Position numbers and translations under genes: made by a program | Notes under the pieces: generated by a model | The model's input: the letters and a program-made list of their open reading frames with translations, nothing else | What the model was told of the DNA's origin: nothing | Databases searched by the model: none | In this document: one piece after another, positions 1-11,262 of the stretch | Layout of the letters: every line of letters begins with the position of its first letter | How positions within the stretch are numbered: position 1 is the stretch's first letter | NCBI GenBank assembly: GCA_963921425.1 | Contig: OY992832.1 | Span: 12,027,249 to 12,091,248 of the forward strand | Direction: 5' to 3' | DNA from: Dryas octopetala | Taxonomy: Eukaryota > Streptophyta > Magnoliopsida > Rosales > Rosaceae | Length of the DNA stretch: 64,000 nucleotides

Positions 1-379
1 TGATATAGCTTTGTTTTTAGATACTTAGGGGGCCACTATTCAGCTGATTACTCATTAACTCAGTAACAATGTCAGTGTATACTATCTATACTTGAGAAAG
101 TTGCTCTTTATATCTGCATCAAGTGACAGTGTGCTTTGTGGTTGAGATTTTGAAAAAGAATGGTAGAATGAAGGAAGGTCACCAATTTCTATGTTATATT
201 TTCTATCTCAAAAAAGAAAAAAAAAACTTGGTTATTACATTTTATGTTCTTTGCCAGAAAATCTTGTTCATGAAAAAACAGATCTGAGTTTTTTAAGAAT
301 GTATTAATGGTTACCCGGTCTCCTTTTTCTTGGTACTCCTTATTTTTTGAGTATTCGCTTGTTTGAAATATTTGTCCAG
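1..379 (+). other. Intron of the UBC13-type gene (window edge)
   Basis: This stretch lies upstream of the first recognisable exon of the E2 gene. It is AT-rich, has stops in all frames, and ends in a pyrimidine-rich acceptor (tttgtccag) at 379. The exon that should encode residues just before the GGVFKLELF segment is not visible here, so the 5' end of the gene must lie outside the window. Confidence 0.7.
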
Positions 380-1807
380 GAGGAGTTTTCAAGTTGGAAC
401 TATTTTTGCCTGAAGAATATCCAATGGCTGCTCCAAAGGTAACTTTGATTTGGAGACATTTCGATATGCATCACAGCTTTCCTGCATTTTTATATTGGTG
501 CTGTTCTTTTGGCCATTTATTGTTATTCCTTTGATTTAAAATAAATTCAATTTCATTCTATTGACACAATCACAAGAGCCAAAAGATTCAGGGAGAGTAT
601 GAAATACAACATTGCAATGGATAGGAACACTTTTAATTCTTGCTTCAGATGTGCAGAGTTGTACTGTTATTTTTGTACTGTAATTAGTTAAATGGGTTTT
701 TTAATGAATGCAGGGTGTATCATTAGGATCTTAGAAAGCAATTCTTAAAGTCGCTTGAAATAAAGAAGTGAAATAGCTTAAGTCATTTGGTTGTAGCTAG
801 AAAGGGAAGGGGTATTTACAGTATATGATGCACTTTAGTAAAGGGAAGGGCCATAACCAGGATGTGGTTATGGCTTTGCTGTTCTAAAGGATTTGATTCA
901 TTTTTAAATATTTTTTATTTTATTAATATCATGTGAAACAAATTCAACAAAGTCCAGGTAGGACTGAGTAGCGGTTGCAGACCAGGTGAATATTTGCTCC
1001 ACTTAGAGTCCTGGTCAATATTCGGCTTATTGTTCACACTCTATTTATAGGACTTTATTTACTGGTCTTAAGCATGTTTTCCAGCATCCCAATTTTCCTT
1101 GTCTTGTGCATATAATGTAATTTTTTTTACCCCTTGAAACAGGTTCGATTTCTCACTAAAATTTATCATCCTAACATTGACAAGGTAGGCTGTGCCTTCT
1201 CATCTTTTATTTTTGTTTCCCTCTCTTTCAAAGGTTTCAGGAATGATTTCTTGCCTTTTATGAATGACTTTCTTAATACAGCTGGGAAGGATATGCCTTG
1301 ATATTTTGAAAGACAAGTGGAGTCCCGCACTGCAGATACGAACTGTACTTTTGAGGTATCATGGTTTCATGCTCTACAAACTGTTTGCTAATTATCAAAA
1401 CCAATTTTGATATAGTTCATGCATATATAATGTGGTGTCTCATCCTGCTGTTTTATTCTTTCACAAACATTGTGTAATTTGAAAAAAATTTAATGTGATG
1501 CTTGGGTATATATTTTTTTAGTAGAAAGTGAAACTGAATTATCGGCAATGTGGCATTATTTTCTGCTAGTATTCAAGCACTTTTGAGTGCACCAAACCCT
1601 GATGATCCGCTCTCTGAGAACATTGCTAAGCATTGGAAATCAAATGAGGCTGAAGCTGTTGAAACAGGTACTGTTGATGGTTTCTTTTTATTGGTTTTTC
1701 CCAAATTAGTTATAATTGTAAGAACAATTAACAATGATAAAGCTAATATGTCTTTCATTAATCCTGCAGCGAAGGAGTGGACCCGTTTATATGCAAGTGG
1801 TGTGTGA
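380..1807 (+). CDS. UBC13: Ubiquitin-conjugating enzyme E2, UBC13 type (5' partial)
   Basis: Five exons are visible: 380-438, 1143-1184, 1282-1355, 1570-1667 and 1770-1807. All have GT-AG introns and join in one frame. They encode about 102 residues, corresponding to positions 52-153 of plant UBC35/UBC36; the first 50 or so residues lie before the window. The HPN motif ([16 protein letters not shown]) is followed by the active-site cysteine, and the protein ends in [10 protein letters not shown]. Known of the family: UBC13 pairs with a UEV/MMZ partner to build Lys63-linked ubiquitin chains in DNA-damage tolerance and stress signalling, in nucleus and cytosol. The near-invariant sequence makes the call very secure. 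It may not be part of the old syntenic block formed by the other genes. Nothing odd is seen in the visible exons. Confidence 0.95.
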
Positions 1808-3142
1808 TGATATGGTGGAAGTTTTTCCTTCAAATAACATTAATGTGATGTATGCTATTCACTGTCATTTTTAAATGAAAATTTGGAAGAATTGATGTTG
1901 GAGATATTGGAGTTTAATATTCTCAAGCTATCATTTATTGCCTGATACTTGTTCTCATCTCTTGGAAGCTTGTCTCTAAAGTTGTATGATCAGATAAGAT
2001 ACTTATCTCCCGTCTCAAATGATGGCTGGAGATTATTATAACCATTCAAAATATGGATTTCTGGAAACTGTGTATGTAATATTGTGAATAATTGTTTACT
2101 AATTGTGTTTCTATAATTCCTGTGTTTCACTGTTTCCGCGATTGGAGAAGAAACAAAATTTTATGTGTAAAGGTTGCTCTCAAGAATTTTGAGCCACGCC
2201 TGTTGCACAAGTTTTAAGTCTCGTAGAATCAATTGGTTTGCACATGCTGTGTATAATAAGGAAATCCTTGTGTGTTCAGTTTGAACTTGCCACTTGGTAA
2301 ATGAGTTTTCCTACAAGTTTGGAGCAACCATGTAATCTGCAACCTCAACAACACGTAATTTGATGTGCCTCTTGTACTCCCCACATGTTTTTTTTGGCCA
2401 TTACGAAATGTGATGTCCCTCTTGTACTCCCCACATTTAAGTATGAGATTACTTGTGGGTATATGCAGTCTTGGGCACCTAGTCCTTGCAAGTCGATTTT
2501 TGTAAAGTTTTATCCATCGTATCATTTGGCGTCCAAGAAGTATGGCATCGAGCACATGAGGGTTGCTATAACGTCCAAGTAGTATGGAATGAGTTGTGGG
2601 TACAATAGCTTTTGGACATCCTTTTATAATAATATCATTGCTAACTTGATTTTACAATGACAAGTTTACGCATGAGATCATAACTTCATCTTTCTACTCC
2701 TTATAAATGGAAGCCGTCACTCTTTCCTCTCTTATAAATTCGCTCCAAGGCATAGACTCCTAGCACCCGTTGCTCTTATGAGTGGTTGGTGTATGGGCTC
2801 TTTACATTGAGCCCATTCGGCCTTATATAAATATGGGTCTATTTAGTTGTTTCGAGTTTCGGCTCAATAAGTCCAATAAACTGAATCGATCCAATCCAAT
2901 TTAGTGGGTTTAGTTTGTGCAATTTGCTTATCCTTAAGAAATTCAACCCAATTATCTTGGTTCGATAGACAGGTTAGCTCAATATATCAATCAACTGAAT
3001 CAATCCAAATCCAATTTTAGTGGGTTGGGTTGGTACAATTTGTTTATCCTTTCGGTCGATTTTTGGAGTCTTATAAAATTCAAATAAGTTCTCTCGGTTT
3101 AGTGTGTGGATTGAACTTAAAACCGACCAAACCCTATTCGTA
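1808..3142. other. 3' flank and intergenic DNA with local duplications
   Basis: The first few hundred bases are probably the E2 3' UTR. Further on are two local direct duplications. A 24-bp unit, cctcttgtactccccacat with flanks, recurs near 2362 and 2412 (period 50). A block of about 55 bp starting ctgaatc.atcca recurs near 2881 and 2995 (period about 114). No protein, RNA gene or complete mobile element is recognised. Confidence 0.5.
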
Positions 3143-3150
3143 CTTGGCCC

Positions 3151-3477
3151 TAAGGGTGGGTCAGTGTCAGTAACCGAGAACAACCATTACCGACTTTTGA
3201 AATTGACATTAGCGGAAGTGCTCAAGACGAACTGATGTCGAACCGATTCCAGTTGGTTACTGACTTTTCGAGTTCAGTTGGGCTCGGAAAGGTGTTGGTG
3301 GCGGTTCGATTTGGTATTTTGGGATTTCGAGGGGGGCGATGTCCAAACCGTTTCCAAAGCCGACAATGGCAATACGGTTCGGTTGGAGCACCGAAAACGA
3401 CTTTCACCAAATAATGACCGAACTGATCGGTTCGGAATCGGTTCATTTCGGTTTTTCGGTTAAAAATGCCAGCCTCA
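3151..3477. mobile_element. hAT-type MITE (327 bp)
   Basis: The element is bounded by an 8-bp target duplication with one mismatch: CTTGGCCC at 3143-3150 and CTCGGCCC at 3478-3485. Its ends are imperfect inverted repeats, TAAGGGTGGG.. at the left and the complement of TGAGGCTGGCATTTTTAACCG at the right. The interior is rich in ACCGA/TCGGT words on both strands, typical of small plant hAT derivatives. No transposase is encoded. It resembles the element at 42321-42953, whose left end starts TAAGGCTGG. The hAT call is inference from 8-bp duplication plus end sequence. Confidence 0.65.
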
Positions 3478-3732
3478 CTCGGCCCCACCTAAAAATTTCT
3501 CTTTCTTTCTATATATTAATGAAGAGTGAAAAAATTTGGTGGATGTGACAAGAAGAATAGTGGGCGGCAATAGTGATTCTATACCCAAAAAAAACAAATA
3601 AAAAAAGACACAAAGAAAACAAGAAGGGAATTACCGAATAGAGTTGCTAAATAGTGGCATTTTTCCTTTTTGGTATAAACAAAACCGCGATATTTAAATC
3701 CCAAATAAGCAAAAAAAACGGCATTAATTAAT

Positions 3733-4969
3733 GGCTTATTTGCACATTTGGCACTTAGCTTTAAGGTTTTATCTCAATTTACCCCTTTACATTTTTTTTT
3801 TCTCACATAACCCCTTGAACTTTTATATCATGTCTCACATTGCTCGATTTCGTCAACTTCGTCTATATCACCGTTAAAAATGCTGAAGTGGCGGGGTAAT
3901 TGTCTTTTCAGCCACAGAGGTGCCATGTGGTAATTTGTGGGACCCAATATGCCATGTTGGCAACCCTTTCACATTTTTTGAAATTTTAATTAAATAAAAA
4001 TTTTGGATTGTGTGGGGTAGGTTTGAGGTGAGGCTGGGTAGGCTGAGTTGGGGGGAGAGTCGGGGAGAGGCTGGGTTGGGGGGAGAGAGCCGGGGAGGGA
4101 AGAAGATAAAGGGGCGGGGAAGCTGTTGTTGGGTGGGGGTAGGGGGTGCGATGGGGCTGGGTGGGCGGGGTTGTGGCTGGGTGTCTGGGGCTGGGTGCGG
4201 TGGAGGGCGGGGCAAGGCCTGGGCCTGGGGGGTGGGTCTAGCTGGGGCTGGGCAGGGCAGAGCAAGGGCTGGTTGGGGGTGGGCCGATCTGGGGTGGGGC
4301 TGGGCTGTGTGGGGAGGATTGGGGAAGGGTGAGGCTGGGCGGGGCGAGGAAGAGTTGGGGCAGTGGGTGGAGGTGGGGTGAGGCGGGGCTGGGTTGAGGG
4401 GGTGGACGGGGATAGGTAGGCGGGGAGGGAGGGGGCTAGGTGGGTGGGGTGGACGAGGCTGTGTTGGGAGGGTGAACGGGGATTGGTGGGGAGGGAGAGG
4501 GGTTGCGTGGGGGTTGGGAGGAGTGGGTTGGGGTCGGGTGGTTGGGTTGGGTTGGGTTGGTTTGGGGAGGAGGTGCGACATTGCGACGGTGGAGGGGGTG
4601 GCCAGGTAGGGAGGGGGAGGGGTAGCCAGAATGGTGGGGAAGGGGAGGGGCTGGCATGCGCAGGGAAGGGAGAGATTTGGTTTTTTTTTTTTTTTTTTTA
4701 ATTTAATTGATTTTAAATATTTTATTTTTAAAATATTATTTTAATTTAAAATTTTAAAATTTTATTAATTTAAATATTGTTTTAAAAATATTTTACGGCT
4801 GAAATGACAAAATTACCCTTCCACATCAGCATTTTTAACTGTGGTGTTGACGGAATCGGGCAAAGTAAAACACAGAATAAAAGTTCAGAAAATTATGTGA
4901 GACAAAAAAATATAAGGGGATAAATTGAAAAAAAACCTTAAAATCAAATGCTAAATGTGCAAATAAGCC
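3733..4969. mobile_element. Non-autonomous Mutator-like element (MULE) with long TIRs
   Basis: The two ends are inverted repeats of about 175 bp. The left arm starts GGCTTATTTGCACATTT at 3733 and the right arm is its imperfect complement ending at 4969. An identical 9-bp direct repeat, TTAATTAAT, flanks the element (3724-3732 and 4970-4978), which is the target-duplication length of the Mutator superfamily. The arms are clearly diverged from each other, so the insertion is not recent. There is no transposase. The centre is occupied by a G-rich block (separate entry). TIR plus 9-bp duplication make the class call strong. Confidence 0.88.
4010..4680 (+). repeat. Extremely G-rich, strand-asymmetric block inside the MULE
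   Basis: For about 670 bases the plus strand consists mostly of GGG/GGGG runs separated by one to five bases, with little A and C; the opposite strand is correspondingly C-rich. The run ends at a stretch of about 19 T (4681-4699). Many sets of four close G-tracts meet the usual G-quadruplex pattern. Long open frames here encode Gly/Trp/Arg-rich or Pro-rich strings and are by-products of the base skew. It may be captured or amplified filler of the transposon. Confidence 0.85.
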
Positions 4970-4978
4970 TTAATTAAT

Positions 4979-6791
4979 TATGTCCATTGTCCATACTCTA
5001 TTGGATTAGATAGACTCAATCTAACTTGAAAACACCACAAAACGACAGGGGTTTGAGATTAGATGTCAAGAAATCTAATATAAAATCCAAGAAGAAGAAG
5101 AAACTGAATTTGCTTTGCTGTATAGCCTGTATGGCTGTATGTATGAGTTTCCACTGTTCTCCTTTTTTATTTACTCAGACCGTACCCAAGGCTGTGACAG
5201 CCTTACAGGCTTACAAGTAGGAGTAGTAGGGTAGGGACGTAGGGTACCCCATGAGCATGAGGCCATGATTCTGTAGGCATGAACCAGTACCAAAACGATG
5301 GTCCATCATTCATGATTTCACTTCACTTTCTCGTCCTACGTGGCACTTGCCAATGTTAACATTATTAATCTGAATCAGCCCCACGCGCGCGTCTCGTCGT
5401 GGATGTTGTTGTGCATTAAGTAACTTTGTTTTGGGAGCACGTGAGCAGTCACCTGCCTGCCGGCCGTTTGACCGCTGTGACGCACCGACTCGGGCGTTTA
5501 GACCGCATATTAATAGCAGTCGCTAATTCGCTACCAACCAAACTCAACTCTGCTGGTCTATTCTATAATTTCACTTGTCTTGTCCATCCTCTTATTACAA
5601 CCATTAGTCACTACTCACTACTCCTACTCCTATCCCCTATATTCCCTCCACATGATATTATTTTTTAGGAAGATAACAAAAATATACGAATATACTTTTT
5701 AGGCTAACTTTTTAATGCAGTTTAATAATTGAAATTGTTTATTTTCAAGCTTTTATTCGAAAGTGACAAAGAAAAAACTATTCGAAAATTGACATTTTTT
5801 TAACCACCCATTTCTCTTCCTATATGATAGACCCATTTTTATGTTGTTAATAATAATAATAAAAGGAGAAGTGTACTTATTTGTCACGTACCCAATGAAT
5901 CAAGTAGTTGTTGTTGTAATGTAGACATATATGGTCCATGCAACAAGTGAAGCTTCCACCAATCTACAGCAGAAGACGACAGAACCTCAATTCATTGAGA
6001 GACGGCAGGCAGAGTCAGTCTCATCACAAACATAACAATCACCTTAATTTTTAAAAGGGTCTTACTTTTTTTTTCTTTTGGCCTGATTAGGTGTGTATTC
6101 TTCGACAAAAAAGAATAAGGTGCATTCCAAACGGAGTCGTTTCAGGCACATAATATATACACTATATGGTGAATTTTTGTTTCCCCTAAAGTACATCTGT
6201 ACATCTACTTTAAAAACGGAGTATTGAATTGTTCAACCACCCAGTCCTCCAACCCCTTTAATAAGAAAACCAACCTTCAATTAAGAGCACACTTTACTTT
6301 AGTACTCAAACACCCCCCCCCCCCCCCCCCAATCCCAGCAAAGACCAAGTCAGCATTTCTGGAACCCCAAGAACTGATCCACCAAATCAGTCAACACCGA
6401 CCATCAAAAAGTCAATGAATTTTGCAAATTACTACAACAGAGATGCTAGAAACAATGGCCCTTTAATCCTTGGTATGTGTGAACAGTCAGGAATCCTGCA
6501 TTACGTGGCATACAACCCACAACTCTGGACAATGCTATACAGGTGTCAACATTGATTGTTGAGAAAATGGGGCACTTTGATTGATTGTTGAGAAAACTGA
6601 CAATGTCAATCTGGCCGGTTTCCAATTTGAAACATACCAACTCTTAGCCTGTCCCCCTAACACGGGGGCAGGCAAGTTCTTCTCACTCTAATATCACTAG
6701 CCAAAGCACCTTTGTGACAACTGACAAGAACTAACTTAAATAATATCTCAAGGTCATGATTGGAGATGCAGATTCAAGGTGGGAGAACATG
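4979..6791. other. Intergenic DNA, no gene recognised
   Basis: I find no supported coding region. A GC-richer patch around 5330-5520 contains bHLH/bZIP-type G-box-like cores (CACGTG near 5439) but no recognisable gene follows it. A run of 18 C lies at 6313-6330. The rest is AT-rich, with runs of T. Confidence 0.5.
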
Positions 6792-6799
6792 ATACAGAT

Positions 6800-7232
6800 T
6801 AGAGGTGTCAAACGGGTCGGGTTGGCCCGAACACGACACGGAACGATTAAATAGGTCGGGTCGAGCCAAAGTTTTTAACCCATCAAATACAACACGACAC
6901 AGGCCAAGCACGGGCACAAAATGAATCCGAATTAGGCACGACTATTTTAATATTATTTTTTTCATTTTTAGAGAACTTTTTAACAAAAATATTTAATTTT
7001 CATGAAAAATAATGTTAATATTTAATTATAAATAAAAAATATATAAAATTAGTTTTATTACCATAAAAAATGAAAATAAAAATAGATTCGTGGGTCAGCC
7101 CGTTTAAGGCACGACACGAGTACGAATGACCCGCGAGCTATGTCAGACTTAGATCTTAACTATATGGGCCGGCCCAAGCACGGCACGAAAACACGATGAG
7201 CTCAATTTAAACGAGCCCGTTTGACACCTCTA
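6800..7232. mobile_element. hAT-type MITE (433 bp)
   Basis: The ends are near-perfect inverted repeats: TAGAGGTGTCAAACGGG at the left and CCCGTTTGACACCTCTA at the right. An exact 8-bp target duplication, ATACAGAT, flanks it (6792-6799 and 7233-7240). The arms are rich in GGGTCGGG/CGGCCC and ACGACAC words, and the centre is AT-rich. No protein is encoded. End sequence and 8-bp duplication fit the hAT superfamily. Well-preserved ends suggest a moderately young copy. Confidence 0.88.
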
Positions 7233-7477
7233 ATACAGATTCACAGAATGGTAACATGTTGACTGAGACCAAAAAATAAAAACAGAAATTTTTATTGTTG
7301 AATAATTGGTTTGAGAAGTAAACAACAATAATAATAACATATTCATCCTTCTTTCACTATCCCAGTAAGTACCCACCAGACATCCAATCTCTTTCACTAT
7401 CTCATGACTTCCATTGTTTTTGTATATATCATCCACATATATACATGTACAGATCCTCTTCTACAGCCAGCCAGCCA

Positions 7478-7583
<106 letters not shown>

Positions 7584-7608
7584 CACTCTCTCTCTCTCTC
7601 CCTCTCTC

Positions 7609-8039
7609 ACAAATATAAGTAAAGGGTCATTTTAAACAATTGTACACAGATCAATTTTTTTTGGAAGTGGGGATACAAGAACCAGGCTGGCCTACATGAG
7701 AATGAAAATGAAAAAAGTTCAAAGAAATTTTTTTAAAAAAAGGAGGGGGGGGGGGGGGAAAGGAAGAAGAAATTGGAACCAGAGAGCAATGAGAATGAAT
7801 GAATAAATAAAAACTGAAAAAGGAACTAAACTACCTCTCTGGGATCCACTGGCATTGGCTGCTAATGAGATTATTTGGTGATTCTGATTATGTCACAGGT
7901 ATATCTGGTAATGCTTATATGGTGGGAGGCAGAATGGAAGGGCTGTGGAAGAGTTCCTATCATACTGGGGGTTGGGCAGCGACAAGAAAAACGCGAAACT
8001 ACGGCACAGAAGCAGAATTACAGTACAAAGTGCTGAGTT
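7609..8039. other. 3' flank of the TTL gene
   Basis: About 430 bases follow the TTL stop codon on the minus strand, probably including its 3' UTR. A run of 14 G is at 7745-7758. No other gene is seen. Confidence 0.5.
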
Positions 8040-11000
8040 CTAAAAGCTATAATGCCTGACTGAGTGTTCCAACATATCGCGACTGGGGCACACAATCTCC
8101 TTCACCCGGCTACCATTTTTGTATATCTTGAAAGTTGGTACAATCCTCACATTTTCAGTGTTCGCAACAGCTGCGCTTTCTTCAATGTCAACCTGTGATC
8201 CATCACCATAATAAGTACACAATTTTTTTTTTCTCTAATATACTTTAGTAGAAATCAATAGAGCATGCTAAAAGTGTTGTTAAATTGGTAGGATGCAAAT
8301 GAGTCGGTAATTTACCTTGAGGAAATTTATGGATGGGTAGCGGCCACAAAGCGTGTCTACAAAAGGTGATATTTGCTTGCATTGCAAATTAGAAGCTGCT
8401 TTGAAGTGGACCACAGATACACCTGTAAATATGAATTTTAGGCACTTGTACAGAATGATGCAAGTGTAAAGATGATAAGGTGGCAGACATGTAGATAGGA
8501 AGGCCTACCTGGTAAAGATATTGCAGCTCTGAACTGCTCAAGTCCTAATATTTCTTCCACTTCACCGCCAAACTTCATATTATGAACCTCTTCCCCACGG
8601 GATTTTTTCAATGCAACTTGAGCATGAAACAAAGATTCAGCAACTTCATTGTCGTCAGGAAGCTCCCTCCTTAAGACCTCATAATCTCTAACAGCATCTA
8701 CCCATTTTTCAAACTGTAATACACAAAATCAAACAGAATAAACTTTTATTAAAACAAAAATGACAAAAAAGCAAAATAAAATGAAGAGGTTTAGAAACAC
8801 ATTTTTACCTTGCTATTTGAGGCAGCCCTTCGAAGAAGGGCTTTCGTGTAATTGGGTTGAATACATAGGGCCTGGTTGCAGTCTTCAATGGATCGCTCCC
8901 ACATCCCCAGCTTAAACCAACAAGCTGCTCTGTTGCAATAGAGAACAGAGTTTGAAGGATCAAGCCTCAGACCTTCTCCATATGCCGAACAAGCTTCAGT
9001 GAACCTTTCAGACTTGAAGAGATCATTGCCACGGGCACGAGCTCTCACCACTAACTGCACATTCTTAAGCAACACTGCAACCTCAATGTTTCGGGGATCA
9101 ATCAGCCCAGCTTTCTCAGCAGCAGTAACTGCATTCTCAAACCTGCAACACATCCATCATCCATTCTCACTCTCAACAAAACCCTTATCCATATTATTTC
9201 TGATGAAGCTTAGAATCTTTGTGCTCACCTTCCAAATGCCATATCAATTTGGGCCAGGACAAAGTAAATGTAAGCTTCAGAAAGCATCCCGAAGAATTTT
9301 GAATGTGAGGAATTGGTGTATGTGTCTAATTCGGGTATATTTGATAAGACTGATTCAGCATCATGAATTTGGTGGAGCTTCAAAAGTGCTTCCGCTCTAC
9401 ACATAGAGAGCTGTAAATTCAATTTGAACAAGTTCAGCATTTTTCTATGCTTTTCATTGCACCAAATCATCCAATTCCAGTAGACAAAACTAATATAAAT
9501 CATACTTATTTACCTGAGGAGAAAAGTCAGCTCCCGCAGCAATAGCAGCATCAACTTCCCTCAATACACTTTTCCAATCTCCTACACGACGGGCATCTGT
9601 ACATTTTTTGAGATGCTTCTCCACTACCTGCAATTTCTGTAACTCGGTTGGATCTGTCTGCAGCCCTGGAAAACAAAGGTGGCTCCTGGCATTCTCGACC
9701 TGCCCTAACCTGTCATACATGGGATTATGTGAAGTAAATTTCCTGCTGCATTATGCTGGAGAAATACATGAAACTTCAATTCACCAACAATTATATTAAA
9801 CAACAAAGACCGGATCCAAAGAATTCAAATCAAAATGAACCAGATAAAGCTTGAAACTTCACTGAGAACCTCTAAGCACATTCTAGCAATCGTATATACA
9901 TCAAGAAATACAGCAAATTGCAATACAAATGATTCAACCAATCAACAGTCAACTGAAGTATATGACCTCATGCCACAGATAAGTAACCCTGTAACAGGTA
10001 CATACAGGAAACTAGATTGAAACATGGAAATCGCAAGCACATATTAACTATGGGAAAATCGAAAGAAAAGAAGCAAAACCAAGAAAACCAAGAGTCTAAA
10101 TCAAAAGGCCAACCCAGAGCAGGGTGAACCAGATCCAAGGACCAAACAAGCAGAGGCATTCTCAACAATGTGAGCAACTAATTAACAAGACCCACATTAA
10201 CCCATCACCAGCTAATTTACCTACACAGCAGCTTCAAAGATTTGAGCTTTTAGTGCATTACATCCCAAACTCACCTAAGAAACAAAGACGCCAAACGCTG
10301 GTGAGCTCTGCCATAATTAGGATCCAACCTCACTGCCTCTTCGCACTCCCTCACCGCCTCCACCAACCGTCCGAGACCCGTCAACGCCGCCGCCCGGTTG
10401 CTCCGGTACGCTGCATTGGCCGGCGACAATGCAATCGCCCGATCGTACAAGCTCAAAGCCTCGGCGAAATGCCCTCTTCTGTACTGCTCATTCCCAGCTC
10501 TCTTCACCTCCTCTGGATCCACACTCACCATTACTCTCTTTAACGAGTCTCCGCCGCCGCCGATTGCTCTCAAACTCACCCTCGAACTCACGACACTCGC
10601 CGCCGCCTCTGCGCCGACAGCTTTAGCCGCCGGCCCGCCCCGCATTATACTCCCGTGACCGTAATTGCCCATTCCGGACCCCAAAACGTCGGTCCTGGAG
10701 CTCCGAGTTGGGACCATACCCGTCTTCAAGATTTTCCCAGATGGGCATATATTCCCAGCGGGCAAAACACTCGGCACCGGAGAGTTCACCGAGCTCTGAC
10801 CCGAGTAGATTAACGGGTGGGTTGAGCCGGAATCGGATTTTGCATGACCCGGTTTGAAATTCCGCGTGTTTCCACCGGATCGCAGGCTCTCGGCGGCGGT
10901 GGGACTGCTCTCGCTAGAGCCCGAGAGTTCGCCGGAGTGGTTGTTGGGGCCTGAATCGGACCTCTTGGCAACTGGGTTGGGTCCATTTCGTCCCGACACC

Positions 11001-11197
11001 GATCCGGACGAGCTTGAACTACTACTTGTAGCAGTGGCGAGCCCACTTTGGCGAGTCCGGAGAGGGGAAACGGGTGAACCCAGATCTAGTTCTCGAAAAT
11101 CGGGCTTGTTGGCTTCGCAACTCAGCGAGTCTCGGAAGCGATCGTTGAGCGCGTCGAGGCCAAGGCCCTCCGAAATGGGCTTCCCAGAATGCGACAT
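8040..11197 (-). CDS. TTL1: TTL1-type tetratricopeptide-repeat thioredoxin-like protein
   Basis: Seven exons: 10275-11197, 9514-9709, 9229-9410, 8809-9142, 8509-8713, 8316-8422 and 8040-8192. They total 2100 nt (699 aa), and every intron is GT-AG. The N-terminus is a Ser-rich disordered region with the family block [19 protein letters not shown]. Paired TPRs follow at roughly residues 229-308 and again at about 450-560 ([15 protein letters not shown]). The C-terminal thioredoxin fold covers about residues 615-699. The canonical CxxC is absent: only one cysteine (SNLQCKQIS) sits near the active-site position, as expected for TTLs. Known of the family: scaffolds for brassinosteroid signalling and osmotic/ABA responses, acting in cytosol and at the membrane. 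I chose the ATG at 11197 because [10 protein letters not shown] aligns with family starts. An in-frame ATG at 11215 would add six residues. Confidence 0.95.
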
Positions 11198-11224
11198 TTC
11201 CGAAAACGAAGGCAAAGCTTAAAT

Positions 11225-11228
<4 letters not shown>

Positions 11229-11261
<33 letters not shown>
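11229..11261 (-). promoter_or_regulatory. (GA)n tract in the TTL 5' leader
   Basis: A pure GA run (minus-strand sense) of about 33 bases lies only about 30 bases upstream of the TTL start codon, so it is almost surely in the 5' UTR. GA-rich leaders are common in plants and can bind BBR/BPC GAGA-binding factors. Function here is inference. Further GA/CT-rich sequence continues to about 11640. Confidence 0.5.

Positions 11262-11262
<1 letters not shown>

Noticed and set aside
2690-3110. TATA-like and repeated segments suggesting a long terminal repeat
   Set aside because: No matching second copy, primer-binding site or protein domain was found in the window.
3874-4581. A 235-codon minus-strand frame rich in proline, and overlapping plus-strand Gly/Trp-rich frames
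   Set aside because: They come from the skewed G-rich cargo of a transposon; several frames are open at once and no domain is recognisable.
10398-11222. Plus-strand frames opposite TTL exon 1
   Set aside because: Antisense shadows of a GC-rich exon that clearly encodes the TTL N-terminus.
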